Positions 26,969 through 34,610 of a DNA stretch of 41,853 nucleotides are shown here, one piece after another; position 1 is the first letter of the stretch, and every line of letters begins with the position of its first letter. A program made the position numbers and the translations under genes. The stretch is from the NCBI GenBank assembly GCA_016779325.1, contig JADHNU010000020.1:1-41853 (forward strand). Direction: 5' to 3'. This DNA comes from Pseudomonadales bacterium (lineage in GTDB: Bacteria; Pseudomonadota; Gammaproteobacteria; Pseudomonadales; Azotimanducaceae). Below the pieces are notes generated by a model, which was not told where the DNA came from, searched no databases, and was given only the letters and a program-made list of their open reading frames with translations.

Positions 26969-27784
26969 ATGACGGAATTAGTGACCCTTGATTTGAATGA
27001 CGGCGTGGCCCACGTGCGCCTGAATCGGGCGGATAAGTACAACGCCCTGTCGCCGGAGATGTTCGCGGCGATCACCGCCGCTGGCGAAAAAGTGTCGTCC
27101 CTGCCCGGGGTGCGGGTCGTGGTGCTCTCCGGCGAAGGCCGGGGGTTCTGTGCGGGCCTCGATTTTTCCAGCTTTAAAGGGATGGGCGACCGGGAGCGCA
27201 AGCCCGGGGCCGAGGCCACGGTGGGCGCGGCCATGAGCGCGGAGCTGCCGGAAAATCACGCGCAGCGTCCCGGCATGGTGTGGAAGCGCTGCCCCGTACC
27301 CGTGATCTGCGCCCTTCACGGAGTGGCCTTCGGCGGCGGCCTCCAGGTCGCCCTCGGGGCGGATATCCGCATTGCCGCGCCCGATGCGAAGCTGTCCGTG
27401 ATGGAAATTAAATGGGGCCTGGTGCCGGATATGGGCCTTACGCAGACCGTGCGCGATATCATCCGCCTCGATGTGCTGAAGGAACTCACCTTCACGGGCC
27501 GGGTGCTATCGGGCGCCGAGGCTGCCGAACTCGGCCTGGTCACGCGCGTGGCTGAGGATCCCCTCGCTGAAGCGCTGGAGTTGGCAAGAACCATCGCGGG
27601 GAAGAGCCCCGATGCCATTCGCGCAGGCAAGCGCTTGCTCGAGGAAAGCTGGCACGCGGATCCGGCTCATGGGCTCGGCCTAGAGGCTAGCCTCCAGGGT
27701 GGCCTTATCGGCAGCCCCAATCAGTTGGAAGCGGTGAAATCCGTGTTTGAAGAGCGCCCCGCCCAGTATACGGACGTGGCCTAA
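26969..27784 (+). CDS. Enoyl-CoA hydratase/isomerase (crotonase family)
   Basis: The protein has 271 residues. The oxyanion-hole motif FCAGLDF (about residues 60-66) and HGVAFGGGLQVALGADIRIA (about 115-134) define the crotonase fold. A Glu lies at the usual catalytic position in SVMEIKWG; the second site is less typical (VPDMG rather than PGAGG), so a specialised hydratase or isomerase is possible. ATG 26969 follows GGGAGGAG. It is the third acyl-CoA-type gene in this operon and is followed after 46 bases by an SDR. Confidence 0.93.
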   Translation: MTELVTLDLNDGVAHVRLNRADKYNALSPEMFAAITAAGEKVSSLPGVRVVVLSGEGRGFCAGLDFSSFKGMGDRERKPGAEATVGAAMSAELPENHAQRPGMVWKRCPVPVICALHGVAFGGGLQVALGADIRIAAPDAKLSVMEIKWGLVPDMGLTQTVRDIIRLDVLKELTFTGRVLSGAEAAELGLVTRVAEDPLAEALELARTIAGKSPDAIRAGKRLLEESWHADPAHGLGLEASLQGGLIGSPNQLEAVKSVFEERPAQYTDVA

Positions 27785-27830
27785 CACCCTTGAAACGCAG
27801 CCCCCGCTGCCCGTTAGGAGTCAACGAACT

Positions 27831-28697
27831 ATGAGCATTTCCTTCGAAGGCCGTGTGGCCATTGTGACCGGTGCCGGCGGTGGCCTGGGCCGCTGCCATG
27901 CCCTGGATTTGGCCGCCCGGGGCGCCAAGGTCGTGGTGAACGATCTCGGCGGCGCCATGGATGGCACGGGCGGTTCCTCCGCCGCCGCCCAGGCCGTGGT
28001 GGAAGAGATCAAAGCGGCGGGCGGGGAAGCCATCGCCAACGGCGGCAGCGTGTCCGATCCCGCAGGGGCTCAGTCTATGGTCGACGACGCTATGGCCGCC
28101 TGGGGCCGGGTGGATATTCTGATCAACAACGCCGGCATTCTTCGCGACAAGACCTTCAGCAAGGTCACCATCGAAGATTTTCAAGCCGTGGTGGACGTGC
28201 ATCTCATGGGCGCCATGATGGTCACCAAGGCCGTTTGGCCGATCATGCGCGAGCAGAACTTCGGCCGCATTGTCATGACCACGTCTCCCTCGGGCCTGTT
28301 CGGGAACTTCGGGCAAACCAATTACGGGGCGGCGAAGCTGGGCCTCGTGGGCTTTATGAATACGCTGAAGATCGAAGGGGCCAAGAACAACATTCACACC
28401 AATGCCATTGCCCCCGTGGCCCTCACGCGGATGACGGAAAACCTCATCCCCGAGGAAGCGGGCAAGAATCTCGGCCCGGAGCTCATCACCCCTGCCGTGA
28501 CCTTTCTCTGCAGCGACGACGCCCCCAATGGGGTGGTGGTGCAGGCCGCTGGCGGCAACTTCTCCATTGCGGCCATTGTGGAAAACACCGGGGCGAATCT
28601 GGGTCCCGAGGCGAAAGCGGAGGACGTCGCCGCCGCCTGGTCTCAGATCGTCGATCTCACCGGCGCGAAGCAGCGCAACATGCTGCAGCTCGGTTAG
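27831..28697 (+). CDS. SDR dehydrogenase, MFE-2/3-hydroxyacyl-CoA type
   Basis: The 288-residue SDR begins with GRVAIVTGAGGGLG and VVVNDLGG, the long form found in peroxisomal multifunctional enzyme 2 (17-beta-HSD type 4). The catalytic Tyr-Lys lies in NYGAAKLGL. The Gly/Ser-rich insert after the second strand (AMDGTGGSSAAAQ) also fits this group. It probably oxidises 3-hydroxyacyl-CoA or a hydroxysteroid with NAD. ATG 27831 follows TAGGAG. It is placed directly behind the enoyl-CoA hydratase, the expected order of beta-oxidation steps. Codon use suggests good expression. Confidence 0.92.
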   Translation: MSISFEGRVAIVTGAGGGLGRCHALDLAARGAKVVVNDLGGAMDGTGGSSAAAQAVVEEIKAAGGEAIANGGSVSDPAGAQSMVDDAMAAWGRVDILINNAGILRDKTFSKVTIEDFQAVVDVHLMGAMMVTKAVWPIMREQNFGRIVMTTSPSGLFGNFGQTNYGAAKLGLVGFMNTLKIEGAKNNIHTNAIAPVALTRMTENLIPEEAGKNLGPELITPAVTFLCSDDAPNGVVVQAAGGNFSIAAIVENTGANLGPEAKAEDVAAAWSQIVDLTGAKQRNMLQLG

Positions 28698-28711
28698 GGC
28701 ACGCTAGGGTG

Positions 28712-28894
28712 ATGGCCCTCTGGCTAGGGCTATTACTGGCCGTGGTGCTGGGGGGGAGCTTTTGGCTCCTGCTTGGCACCCGGGTACGCCCCTCGGGGGA
28801 TCCTCGGCAAGACGAGATCCTCTCCGTCCTGGCCTACGTGGCGCTCGCCTTTCCCTTCACCTTTGCCCTCGTCTTTTTTGGCCTCGCCCGCTAA
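28712..28894 (+). CDS. Small two-helix membrane protein, 60 residues
   Basis: An uncharacterised short gene. One helix (LWLGLLLAVVLGGSFWLLLG) is followed by a polar loop (TRVRPSGDPRQDEIL) and a second helix (VLAYVALAFPFTFALVFFGL). ATG 28712 is preceded by TAGGGTG; GTG 28709 is an in-frame alternative. It fits exactly in the gap between the SDR and methyltransferase genes, with 14- and 10-base spacers, which supports it as real. No function can be assigned. Confidence 0.7.
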   Translation: MALWLGLLLAVVLGGSFWLLLGTRVRPSGDPRQDEILSVLAYVALAFPFTFALVFFGLAR

Positions 28895-28904
28895 GGGGAC
28901 TGCC

Positions 28905-29519
28905 ATGCTCGATCTCCCGCTCGACCCGGAAGGGGTCAAAGGATTCATGCCGCCGGAGGAGGGCATGGAGCTCTATCGCGCCGTCGAGCTTGCGCCGCCG
29001 GGGCTACCCTGCCTCGAGATCGGCAGCTACTGTGGCAAATCGACGATTTACCTGGGCACGGCCTGCCAGCGCAGCGGGCGCGTGCTTTTCGCTGTGGATC
29101 ACCACGCGGGCTCCGAGGAGCACCAACCCGGCGAGGGCTATCACGATCCGGAGCTGGCTACGGCCGATGGCCAGGGCGTTGATACCTTCGGGGCCTTTCG
29201 CGCCACCGTAAAGGCGGCAGGCCTAGAAGATACGGTGGTGCCCGTGGTGGCGCCGTCTGCGCTCGCGGCCCGGGCCTGGGCAACGCCTTTAGGGGTGCTC
29301 TTCATTGATGGGGGGCATAGTCGGGAAGCGGCGCAGGCAGACTACGCGGGCTGGGTGCCGAAGCTGGCGTCGGGGGGGCTGCTCCTCATCCACGATATCT
29401 TTCCCAACCCTGCCGACGGCGGACGCCCCCCCTATGAGCTGTGGTGTCAGGCTCAGGACTCCCGGAAATTTGAGGTGCTCGGGCTCTTTCATACCCTCGG
29501 CATGCTAAGGAAGCGCTAG
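28905..29519 (+). CDS. Class I SAM methyltransferase (Methyltransf_24/CmcI-like)
   Basis: This 204-residue enzyme has motif I as CLEIGSYCGKSTIYLG (about residues 38-53) and an acidic-loop FAVDHH. The late motif FIDGGHSREAAQADY with LLIHDIFPNP is typical of cephalosporin hydroxylase-like/Methyltransf_24 proteins, which often act on sugars or natural products. AAGGGG precedes ATG 28905. It is the last forward gene and meets the toroid protein gene tail to tail with a 4-base overlap. This makes it a possible partner of the reverse glycosyltransferase/methyltransferase operon. Confidence 0.88.
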   Translation: MLDLPLDPEGVKGFMPPEEGMELYRAVELAPPGLPCLEIGSYCGKSTIYLGTACQRSGRVLFAVDHHAGSEEHQPGEGYHDPELATADGQGVDTFGAFRATVKAAGLEDTVVPVVAPSALAARAWATPLGVLFIDGGHSREAAQADYAGWVPKLASGGLLLIHDIFPNPADGGRPPYELWCQAQDSRKFEVLGLFHTLGMLRKR

Positions 29520-30586
29520 CGGGAACGTTGCGCCTGGGCGGTCCTGAAGGCCGGCAGGGCGCGCGCCCCGGTCAGAAGGCGCGCCGCGCCGGTGGTCTCC
29601 GTGAGGGCGTCGGCGGCCAGCAGCACGGCGCCTGCGGTCCAGGTGGGCTGTTCCTCGGGCCAGAGCACCTTTTCCGCAAATTGATAGCCGGTCCAGTAAG
29701 CGCCGTCGGCGGTGCGCCAATCGTGGAGCCAACTGAACAGCTCGGCGGCGCGCTGTCGCTGTCCCGTGGCCAGGAGCGCGAGGGTCAGTTCACAGGATTC
29801 CGCAATGGTGACCCAGGGCTGATCGGCCACGCAGCGGCACCCGAGCCCCGGTTCGACGAATTCGTCCCAGCGAGCAGCGAGGCGCGCCTTCCCCTCGTCC
29901 GGCGTGAGCACCCCCGTAAGCACGGGATAAAACCAATCCATGGAAAACCGGGCTTTGCTTTCCCAGGTGCGATCGAAGCGCTCGGGGCGATGGCGAAGCG
30001 CCTCCCCGAGACGGCTTCGCGCCGCAAGATAGGCCGTGGGGTCATCGCCTACGCGCTGCGCCAGATCGATGGCGCATTCCAAGCTTTTATAGATGGATGC
30101 GCAGCCCGTAACGAGCGCGTCATCGCAGGGGGCGCCGTCCTCGTCTCGGGCCCAGGCGATGTCTCCGGCGGGGCCTTGGAGGGTGAGTACCCAAGCCAGG
30201 GCGCGGCGCACCATGGGCCAGTAGCGTTCGGCGAACGCGTCATCGCCGGTGCACAGCACGTAGTGGCACACCCCCGTGGCGACGTAGGCGACAAAATTGC
30301 TTTCCGCCCGTGGGGTGGTGGGCTGGCCCTGGGCATCGAAATTAGCAGGCCAGCTGCCGTCCTCGCGCTGCGTCGCTTCTAGCCAGGCGAAGGCCGCCCG
30401 GGCCGCCTCCAGCGCGCCCCCGACGGCCAATCCCATAGCGCTTTCAAGATGGTCCCAGGGGTCGAGCGGGCCCTCGGGGAACCAGGGGATCGCCCCATCG
30501 CTTTTCTGGCAGCGAGCAATGTAGGCCACGGTGGGCCGAAGCAGGCGCTCCGGGTATTGGCCCTTCGCCAACAGCACCCGGCTCAT
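29516..30586 (-). CDS. Alpha/alpha-toroid protein (prenyltransferase/terpene-cyclase-like)
   Basis: The 356-residue protein is helical, with QW-like repeats such as CQKSDGAIPWF near residue 30 and ATQREDGSWPANF near residue 90. These are features of the prenyltransferase beta-subunit/squalene-hopene cyclase toroid. It has no DxDD cyclase motif that I can see. A six-hairpin glycosidase-like role is also possible, since these folds are related and the run continues from a glycosyltransferase. The ATG overlaps the stop of the upstream methyltransferase gene (ATGA). No signal peptide is seen, so it is cytoplasmic. Substrate unknown. Confidence 0.75.
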   Translation of the reverse strand: MSRVLLAKGQYPERLLRPTVAYIARCQKSDGAIPWFPEGPLDPWDHLESAMGLAVGGALEAARAAFAWLEATQREDGSWPANFDAQGQPTTPRAESNFVAYVATGVCHYVLCTGDDAFAERYWPMVRRALAWVLTLQGPAGDIAWARDEDGAPCDDALVTGCASIYKSLECAIDLAQRVGDDPTAYLAARSRLGEALRHRPERFDRTWESKARFSMDWFYPVLTGVLTPDEGKARLAARWDEFVEPGLGCRCVADQPWVTIAESCELTLALLATGQRQRAAELFSWLHDWRTADGAYWTGYQFAEKVLWPEEQPTWTAGAVLLAADALTETTGAARLLTGARALPAFRTAQAQRSR

Positions 30587-31305
30587 GGCGCCTCCGGCAC
30601 AAAGTGATAAACCACGCTTTTACCCAGCACCGGGTTCAAGATGCGCTCGAGGGTGCGGGTCAGCGGCGGCGCTTTGAGGAGATCCCAGAGGAGCAGCTTA
30701 TGCCAGAGGCGCACGGGCCAGGCGTCGCTGGCGGCCTCATCACCGCCGAAGAGGCAGCGCAGCCACCAGTAGGGCACGTGAAGCGCGTGGGCGCCGTAGC
30801 GAGTCGTCAGGCGAAGCCCGGCCTGCTCCGCCGTGCGCACCAGGGTCGGTTCCTCAAAGATGCGGATATGGCCCCCCTCCGCTTCGTGATAGGCGTCCGA
30901 GAGGGCCCAGCAAATTTTCTCGGGCCAGGCCCGGGGCACGCTCAGGGCGACCCAGCCGCCGGGTTTGACTACCCGAACGATTTCTTTCAAAACGGCCTGG
31001 TAGGGAAAAATGTGCTCGAGTACCTCCGAGCAGATGACGCCGTCGAAGCTGTGGTCTTCGAAAGGGAGATCCAGGGCGCTGCCTTTCAGGAAGGTGAGGG
31101 GCGCAAGCGGCCCCTGGCCTTCGCTGAACTCCTGGGCCCGCTGACGCGCCGTGGCCAGATCCCGCGCGGAGAGATCGAGCCCTACCACAGCCCCGGCCCC
31201 CAAGAAGGCCGCGGAAAGGCTGTGCCGTCCTTCCCCGCAGCCGACATCGAGGACGCGGGCCCCGGCCAGGGGGATGCGGCTGAAATCGATGGTGTCCATG
31301 CTCAT
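30583..31305 (-). CDS. Class I SAM methyltransferase (Methyltransf_11 type)
   Basis: The 240-residue enzyme has motif I VLDVGCGEGRHSL (about 18-30), an acidic GLDLSA after the second strand and a clear ICSEVLEHI motif. Its C-terminal half is specialised, with several aromatic and basic residues (HVPYWWLRCLFGG and LWHKLLLWDLL), suggesting membrane contact and a lipid-like or lipid-linked substrate. The stop overlaps the toroid protein start and the ATG overlaps the glycosyltransferase stop, so the three proteins are made together. The acceptor could be a glycan or a polyprenyl or quinone-like molecule. Confidence 0.88.
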   Translation of the reverse strand: MSMDTIDFSRIPLAGARVLDVGCGEGRHSLSAAFLGAGAVVGLDLSARDLATARQRAQEFSEGQGPLAPLTFLKGSALDLPFEDHSFDGVICSEVLEHIFPYQAVLKEIVRVVKPGGWVALSVPRAWPEKICWALSDAYHEAEGGHIRIFEEPTLVRTAEQAGLRLTTRYGAHALHVPYWWLRCLFGGDEAASDAWPVRLWHKLLLWDLLKAPPLTRTLERILNPVLGKSVVYHFVPEAP

Positions 31306-32609
31306 GGGCGAGGCGCCTCCGTGAAGCGCTCGCGGCGCGCGGTTTCGTAAAGGGCCGCCATGGCTTCCCCAACGCCGTGCCAGCTGAAGGTTTCCCGCAC
31401 CCGCCGGCGGCCCCGAGCGCCCAGGCCTTGTCGGAGTTCGGGCGCGCGAAGGAGGCGATCGATGGCCTCGGCGAGGGCGGTGCTGTCCCCCGGGGGCACT
31501 GTCAGCCCTGCATCGCCCACCACTTCGCCCAGGGCCCCCCCGGTGGTGGAAACGAGCGGCGTGCCGCAGGCCATGGCCTCCACCGCAGGAAAGCCAAAGC
31601 CCTCGTAAAGCGAGGGCACCACGGCCACGGTGGCTTCCGCGTAGCGCGCTCGCAGCACCGCTTCGCTAAGGCCATGCTCGAACCGGACGCAGTTCTCCAA
31701 GCCGAGGGCCGTGAGCCGCGCCGCCGTGGGGCCGTCGGGGTTCAGTTTGCCGATGACCCGGAGCGTGAGTGCCGGGTGCTGCGTCCGGAGCTTCGCGACG
31801 GCGTCAAGGAGCACGGGTAAGCCCTTCAGCGGCTGGTCCGCGCTGGCCACGGTGAGCAGGGTATGCGGCGCTCGGGAAACATCGGGCAGGGGCGCCCAGC
31901 GGTCACCATCGACCCCATTGGGCACCACGGCAATGCGCGAGGCGGGAATGCGGAAGGCGTCGGCAATCGCGCCTCGAGAGGCCTTGGAAACGGTAACAAG
32001 ATGCTTTAAGCGCGGCACAACGCGCTCCTGCATGCGCAGAAAATGGTGCCAGCGGCGCACCAGGGCCCGGCCCTGCCAGGTTGTCTGCTGGCCCAGCGCC
32101 AGTTCGAGGTCGCGCTGGATCGGGTGGTGGATGGTGGTTACGAGGGGCACGCCCCAGTTCTGGAGGGCAAGCACCCCCGGCGCCAGGGTCTGGTTGTCAT
32201 GGACCACATCATAGGGGTTCCCGGCCCGAAGGAAGTGGGCCTTCAGCCGACGCCCAAAGGTGTAGGGTTCGGGAAACCCGCCCGTGAGCATGCTGAAGTA
32301 CTCAAAAAGGTTCGTCGCCGAGCGGAAGTGGGATGGGCGCAGCGCCGTCACGTGATTGGGCGCGGCGTACAGGTCGAGGCTCGGAATTTTGATGAGCCCG
32401 ATGCCCTCATCAAGCTCGGGATAGGGCGGGCCGGAAAGCACTTCGACCCGATGGCCAAGGTTGCGCAAGGCCCGAGAGAGGGACGCTAAGTAAATGCCTT
32501 GCCCGCCGCTGTGGGGGGCGCTCCGGTATCCCAAAAGGGCAATCCGGAGAGGGCGCTTTGGCTGTGGGGGCGCAGGGGCCAAGCGCGCACGATCCATGGA
32601 TTCGGTCAT
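31302..32609 (-). CDS. GT4 family glycosyltransferase
   Basis: The 435-residue protein has the GT-B fold of family GT4. The N-terminal acceptor domain begins RIALLGYRSAPHSGGQGIYL (about 22-41). VVPNGVDGDRW and the EX7E motif in YEGFGFPAVEAMACGTPLV bind the sugar nucleotide. It resembles enzymes that build glycolipids or cell-surface glycans. It is the promoter-proximal gene of the reverse operon. The start ATG 32609 has a weak ribosome-binding site, and an in-frame ATG at 32597 is possible. No lipid-carrier gene (WecA or WbaP type) is nearby. Confidence 0.92.
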   Translation of the reverse strand: MTESMDRARLAPAPPQPKRPLRIALLGYRSAPHSGGQGIYLASLSRALRNLGHRVEVLSGPPYPELDEGIGLIKIPSLDLYAAPNHVTALRPSHFRSATNLFEYFSMLTGGFPEPYTFGRRLKAHFLRAGNPYDVVHDNQTLAPGVLALQNWGVPLVTTIHHPIQRDLELALGQQTTWQGRALVRRWHHFLRMQERVVPRLKHLVTVSKASRGAIADAFRIPASRIAVVPNGVDGDRWAPLPDVSRAPHTLLTVASADQPLKGLPVLLDAVAKLRTQHPALTLRVIGKLNPDGPTAARLTALGLENCVRFEHGLSEAVLRARYAEATVAVVPSLYEGFGFPAVEAMACGTPLVSTTGGALGEVVGDAGLTVPPGDSTALAEAIDRLLRAPELRQGLGARGRRRVRETFSWHGVGEAMAALYETARRERFTEAPRP

Positions 32610-32696
32610 GGCCGACTCATCAAGCGGGTTTTGGGTCCGGGGAGCCGTGGGGGCTCGGTCCGGCTAGGGTCGCCAAGGGGCGTGCCAACGTCTTGA

Positions 32697-32702
32697 AGTA
32701 TA
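32697..32702 (-). promoter_or_regulatory. Candidate -10 box for the GT4 operon
   Basis: On the reverse strand this reads TATACT, a close match to TATAAT, about 88 bases before the GT4 start. The region upstream has no convincing -35. It is the best candidate in the 213-base divergent region; evidence is the hexamer and position only. Confidence 0.35.
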
Positions 32703-32785
32703 TGGGGAAAAGCGGAGGGGTACAGCCGTTCTCGCGGGCCCTGGGGCAACTTTCTGTCGCCCCTGTGCTTTGCTATTAAAAATCG

Positions 32786-32820
32786 TATAGTGAATGCCCG
32801 CCTCCCATGAGAGGGCTTCA
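32786..32820 (+). promoter_or_regulatory. metR -10 box and inverted repeat over its ribosome-binding site
   Basis: TATAGT at 32786-32791 is a likely -10. Directly after it, TGAA-T-GCCC (32791-32799) can pair with GGGC-TTCA (32813-32820), leaving a 13-base loop. The right arm contains part of the GAGAGG ribosome-binding site of the gene at 32823. This may be a self-binding site or an RNA hairpin that limits translation. It is not the standard MetR box TGAA-N5-TTCA. Confidence 0.45.
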
Positions 32821-32822
32821 TC

Positions 32823-33758
32823 ATGAGCCGGCTCGAACTTCGACACCTTGCGACCCTGCTTGCCCTGCGCGATGCGGGTAGCCTGGTCGACGCCGCGGAG
32901 CGGGTGAACCTGACCCAGTCTGCGCTCTCTCATCAGCTTAAAGCGCTAGAAGAGCGGCTTGGGACCGCCCTCTTCGAACGTAAGAGTCGCCCCGTCCGTT
33001 TCACCCCAGCAGGAGCTCGGCTCCTCCAGGCCGCTGATCGCATTCTGCCCGAGCTGGCCGCTGCAGAGCGTGACTTGGCACGCCTGGCCGGGGGGGCGAC
33101 GGGCCGTTTGTTTATGGCGCTTGATTGCCATAGCTGTTTTGACTGGCTGTTACCCGCGATTGAGGCCTTTCGGGATCGTTGGCCCGATATCGAACTCGAT
33201 CTTTCCACGGCCTTTGGTTTCAACCCGCTCCCGGCGCTCCTGCGCGGGGATTTAGACTTGGTTATCACCTCTGATCCCGTGGCCCAGGAAGGGATCGAGT
33301 ACGTTCCCCTCTTTCGCTACGAAGCCGTGCTGGCGGTCAAGCCCGGTCACCTTTTGACTCGGCAGCAGCCCCTCACCCCCGAGGCCGTCGCCGCCTACGC
33401 CCTGATTACCTACCCCGTGGACCTCGACCGCCTCGATATCTACACCCGCTTCTTCAATCCCGCCGGGGTCGCGCCGGAGCGCCGGCGCACGGCAGAGCTC
33501 ACGCCCATGATCGTTCAGCTGGTGGCCAGTGGCCGGGGCGTGGCCTGCCTGCCGAACTGGGCGCTGGCGGAGTACGTCGATCGGGGGCTGGTGACGGCCC
33601 TGTCCCTGGGGCAGGAGGGAGTGTGGCCCGTGCTCTACGCGGCCCTCCGCACGGAGCAGGCGGAAACCCCCTTTATGACGGCCTTCTGTGAAACGGCGGT
33701 GCGCACCTGTTTCGAGCGTTTGGTCGGCATTCGTCCGGCGCCCAAGGCCAGCGCTTAG
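32823..33758 (+). CDS. metR: LysR family regulator, MetR type
   Basis: The 311-residue protein matches E. coli MetR along its length: LTQSALSHQLKALEERLG in the helix-turn-helix, LFERKSRPVRFTPAG next to it, and LDCHSCFDWLLPAIEAF in the effector domain, plus LDLVITSDPV. In E. coli MetR uses homocysteine to control metE, metH and related genes. No metE or metH is in the window; the divergent GT4 operon may or may not be a target. The start ATG lies eight bases after GAGG. The tail overlaps the PNPOx-like gene by four bases in convergent orientation. Confidence 0.93.
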   Translation: MSRLELRHLATLLALRDAGSLVDAAERVNLTQSALSHQLKALEERLGTALFERKSRPVRFTPAGARLLQAADRILPELAAAERDLARLAGGATGRLFMALDCHSCFDWLLPAIEAFRDRWPDIELDLSTAFGFNPLPALLRGDLDLVITSDPVAQEGIEYVPLFRYEAVLAVKPGHLLTRQQPLTPEAVAAYALITYPVDLDRLDIYTRFFNPAGVAPERRRTAELTPMIVQLVASGRGVACLPNWALAEYVDRGLVTALSLGQEGVWPVLYAALRTEQAETPFMTAFCETAVRTCFERLVGIRPAPKASA

Positions 33759-34360
33759 GGAACGAGGGGCGTTTCCTTCCAGCCCGCTTCCAGCCGATCG
33801 AAACGCCGGCGTGCGTGCGGGGCATCGCGATGCAGCGTGAGGCATTCCATACGAAAGAGGGAGAGGCGAACGCCGCTTGCGTGGTCTGGACGAGGCAGCG
33901 CAGCATCGTCAACGGAGGCAAAGCGCGCGCTGACCGCGTCCTGGGTGGCCTTGAGCTCGGCCTCGGCCACGGGCTGGCTCTGTCCGAGTTGGCTTTGCAC
34001 GTGATCTGAGAGCTTTGCGGCCCGGGGTTTGCGGGGCCAATGCGTCTCGATCAACCCCTCCGGCAGGGGGCGCGCTTCGCCCCAGAGGCGCCACTGGCGC
34101 TGCAAGCTTGGAAACCAGAGGGCGAGGGCCAGCCGGGGATCGCGCCGGAGGGCCAGGCCCTTGGGGGAGCGATCACTGAAGAAGAGGGCCCAGCCCGGGT
34201 TGAGGTCGCGCAGTACGAGGGTGCGAACGGCAACGGGCGTGCCGTCCTCCTCCGGATCGCCGAGGGTGGCAAACCAGCACAGCTCCGCGTTGGGGTCGCC
34301 GGCCGCCCGGGCGGCGGCGCGGTCTTCCCGTAGCCCGTCTTCAGGGACGATGGGGTTCAG
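33755..34360 (-). CDS. Pyridoxamine 5'-phosphate oxidase-like flavoprotein
   Basis: This is a split-barrel FMN protein of the PNPOx family. Recognisable parts are ELCWFATLGD, VRTLVLRDL, WALFFSDRSPKG and the LALALWFPSLQRQWRLWG strand pair. The C-terminus differs from true PdxH, so a related flavin-dependent role is likely. Coding-quality sequence extends upstream to codon 34360 but contains no ATG, GTG or TTG before a stop. The TTG at 34105 would remove half the barrel. The likely start is CTG 34360, which overlaps the stop of the 47-residue gene as CTGA. That gives 201 residues, normal for the family. An ATC just after is the only other near-start. Confidence 0.82.
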   Translation of the reverse strand: MNPIVPEDGLREDRAAARAAGDPNAELCWFATLGDPEEDGTPVAVRTLVLRDLNPGWALFFSDRSPKGLALRRDPRLALALWFPSLQRQWRLWGEARPLPEGLIETHWPRKPRAAKLSDHVQSQLGQSQPVAEAELKATQDAVSARFASVDDAALPRPDHASGVRLSLFRMECLTLHRDAPHARRRFDRLEAGWKETPLVP

Positions 34361-34500
34361 TCGTCTTGCTCTTGACGGCGAAGTTCGGCTACGTCGCGCT
34401 GGATTTCGCTAAGGCGGAAGATCAGATCCGGGAGCTGGTCCGTAATTCGCCAGAGCAGGTAGGCGATGGCCAGCAGCACGAGGAACGATAGAAAGGACAT
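34357..34500 (-). CDS. Small membrane protein with coiled-coil tail, 47 residues
   Basis: A short gene. It encodes one hydrophobic helix (SFLSFLVLLAIAYLLW) followed by an amphipathic charged tail (LIFRLSEIQRDVAELRRQEQ) that could pair as a coiled coil. AGGAG lies five bases before ATG 34500, a strong ribosome-binding site, and the stop overlaps the probable CTG start of the flavoprotein gene. It may act in the membrane itself or carry ribosomes to the next start. The function is unknown. Confidence 0.75.
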   Translation of the reverse strand: MSFLSFLVLLAIAYLLWRITDQLPDLIFRLSEIQRDVAELRRQEQDD

Positions 34501-34575
34501 GGGGGCTCCTTAAGGCAGGGATGCGCAACGCGCAGACCCGCATTTAACGGCAAAAGGCGGGTCATCGGCAATTTT

Positions 34576-34583
34576 TGCATAAT
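34576..34583 (+). promoter_or_regulatory. Candidate extended -10 box of the thiolase-like gene
   Basis: TGCATAAT lies in a T-rich stretch 27 bases before the ATG at 34611. There is no good -35 at the right distance. The same octamer on the other strand marks the LysR gene promoter region near 23314. Confidence 0.35.
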
Positions 34584-34610
34584 GGGGATGAGTCATTGAG
34601 GGGACAGGGC

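Noticed and set aside
32786-32822. A classical MetR box upstream of metR
   Set aside because: The half-sites TGAA and TTCA are 22 bases apart, not 5, so the standard box is absent.
32606-32933. Short reverse frames between the GT4 and metR genes
   Set aside because: They have no ribosome-binding site and no recognisable protein features; the region reads as regulatory.
34587-34598. A three-codon leader peptide (ATG AGT CAT TGA) before the thiolase-like gene
   Set aside because: It is too short and has no ribosome-binding site; chance occurrence is more likely.
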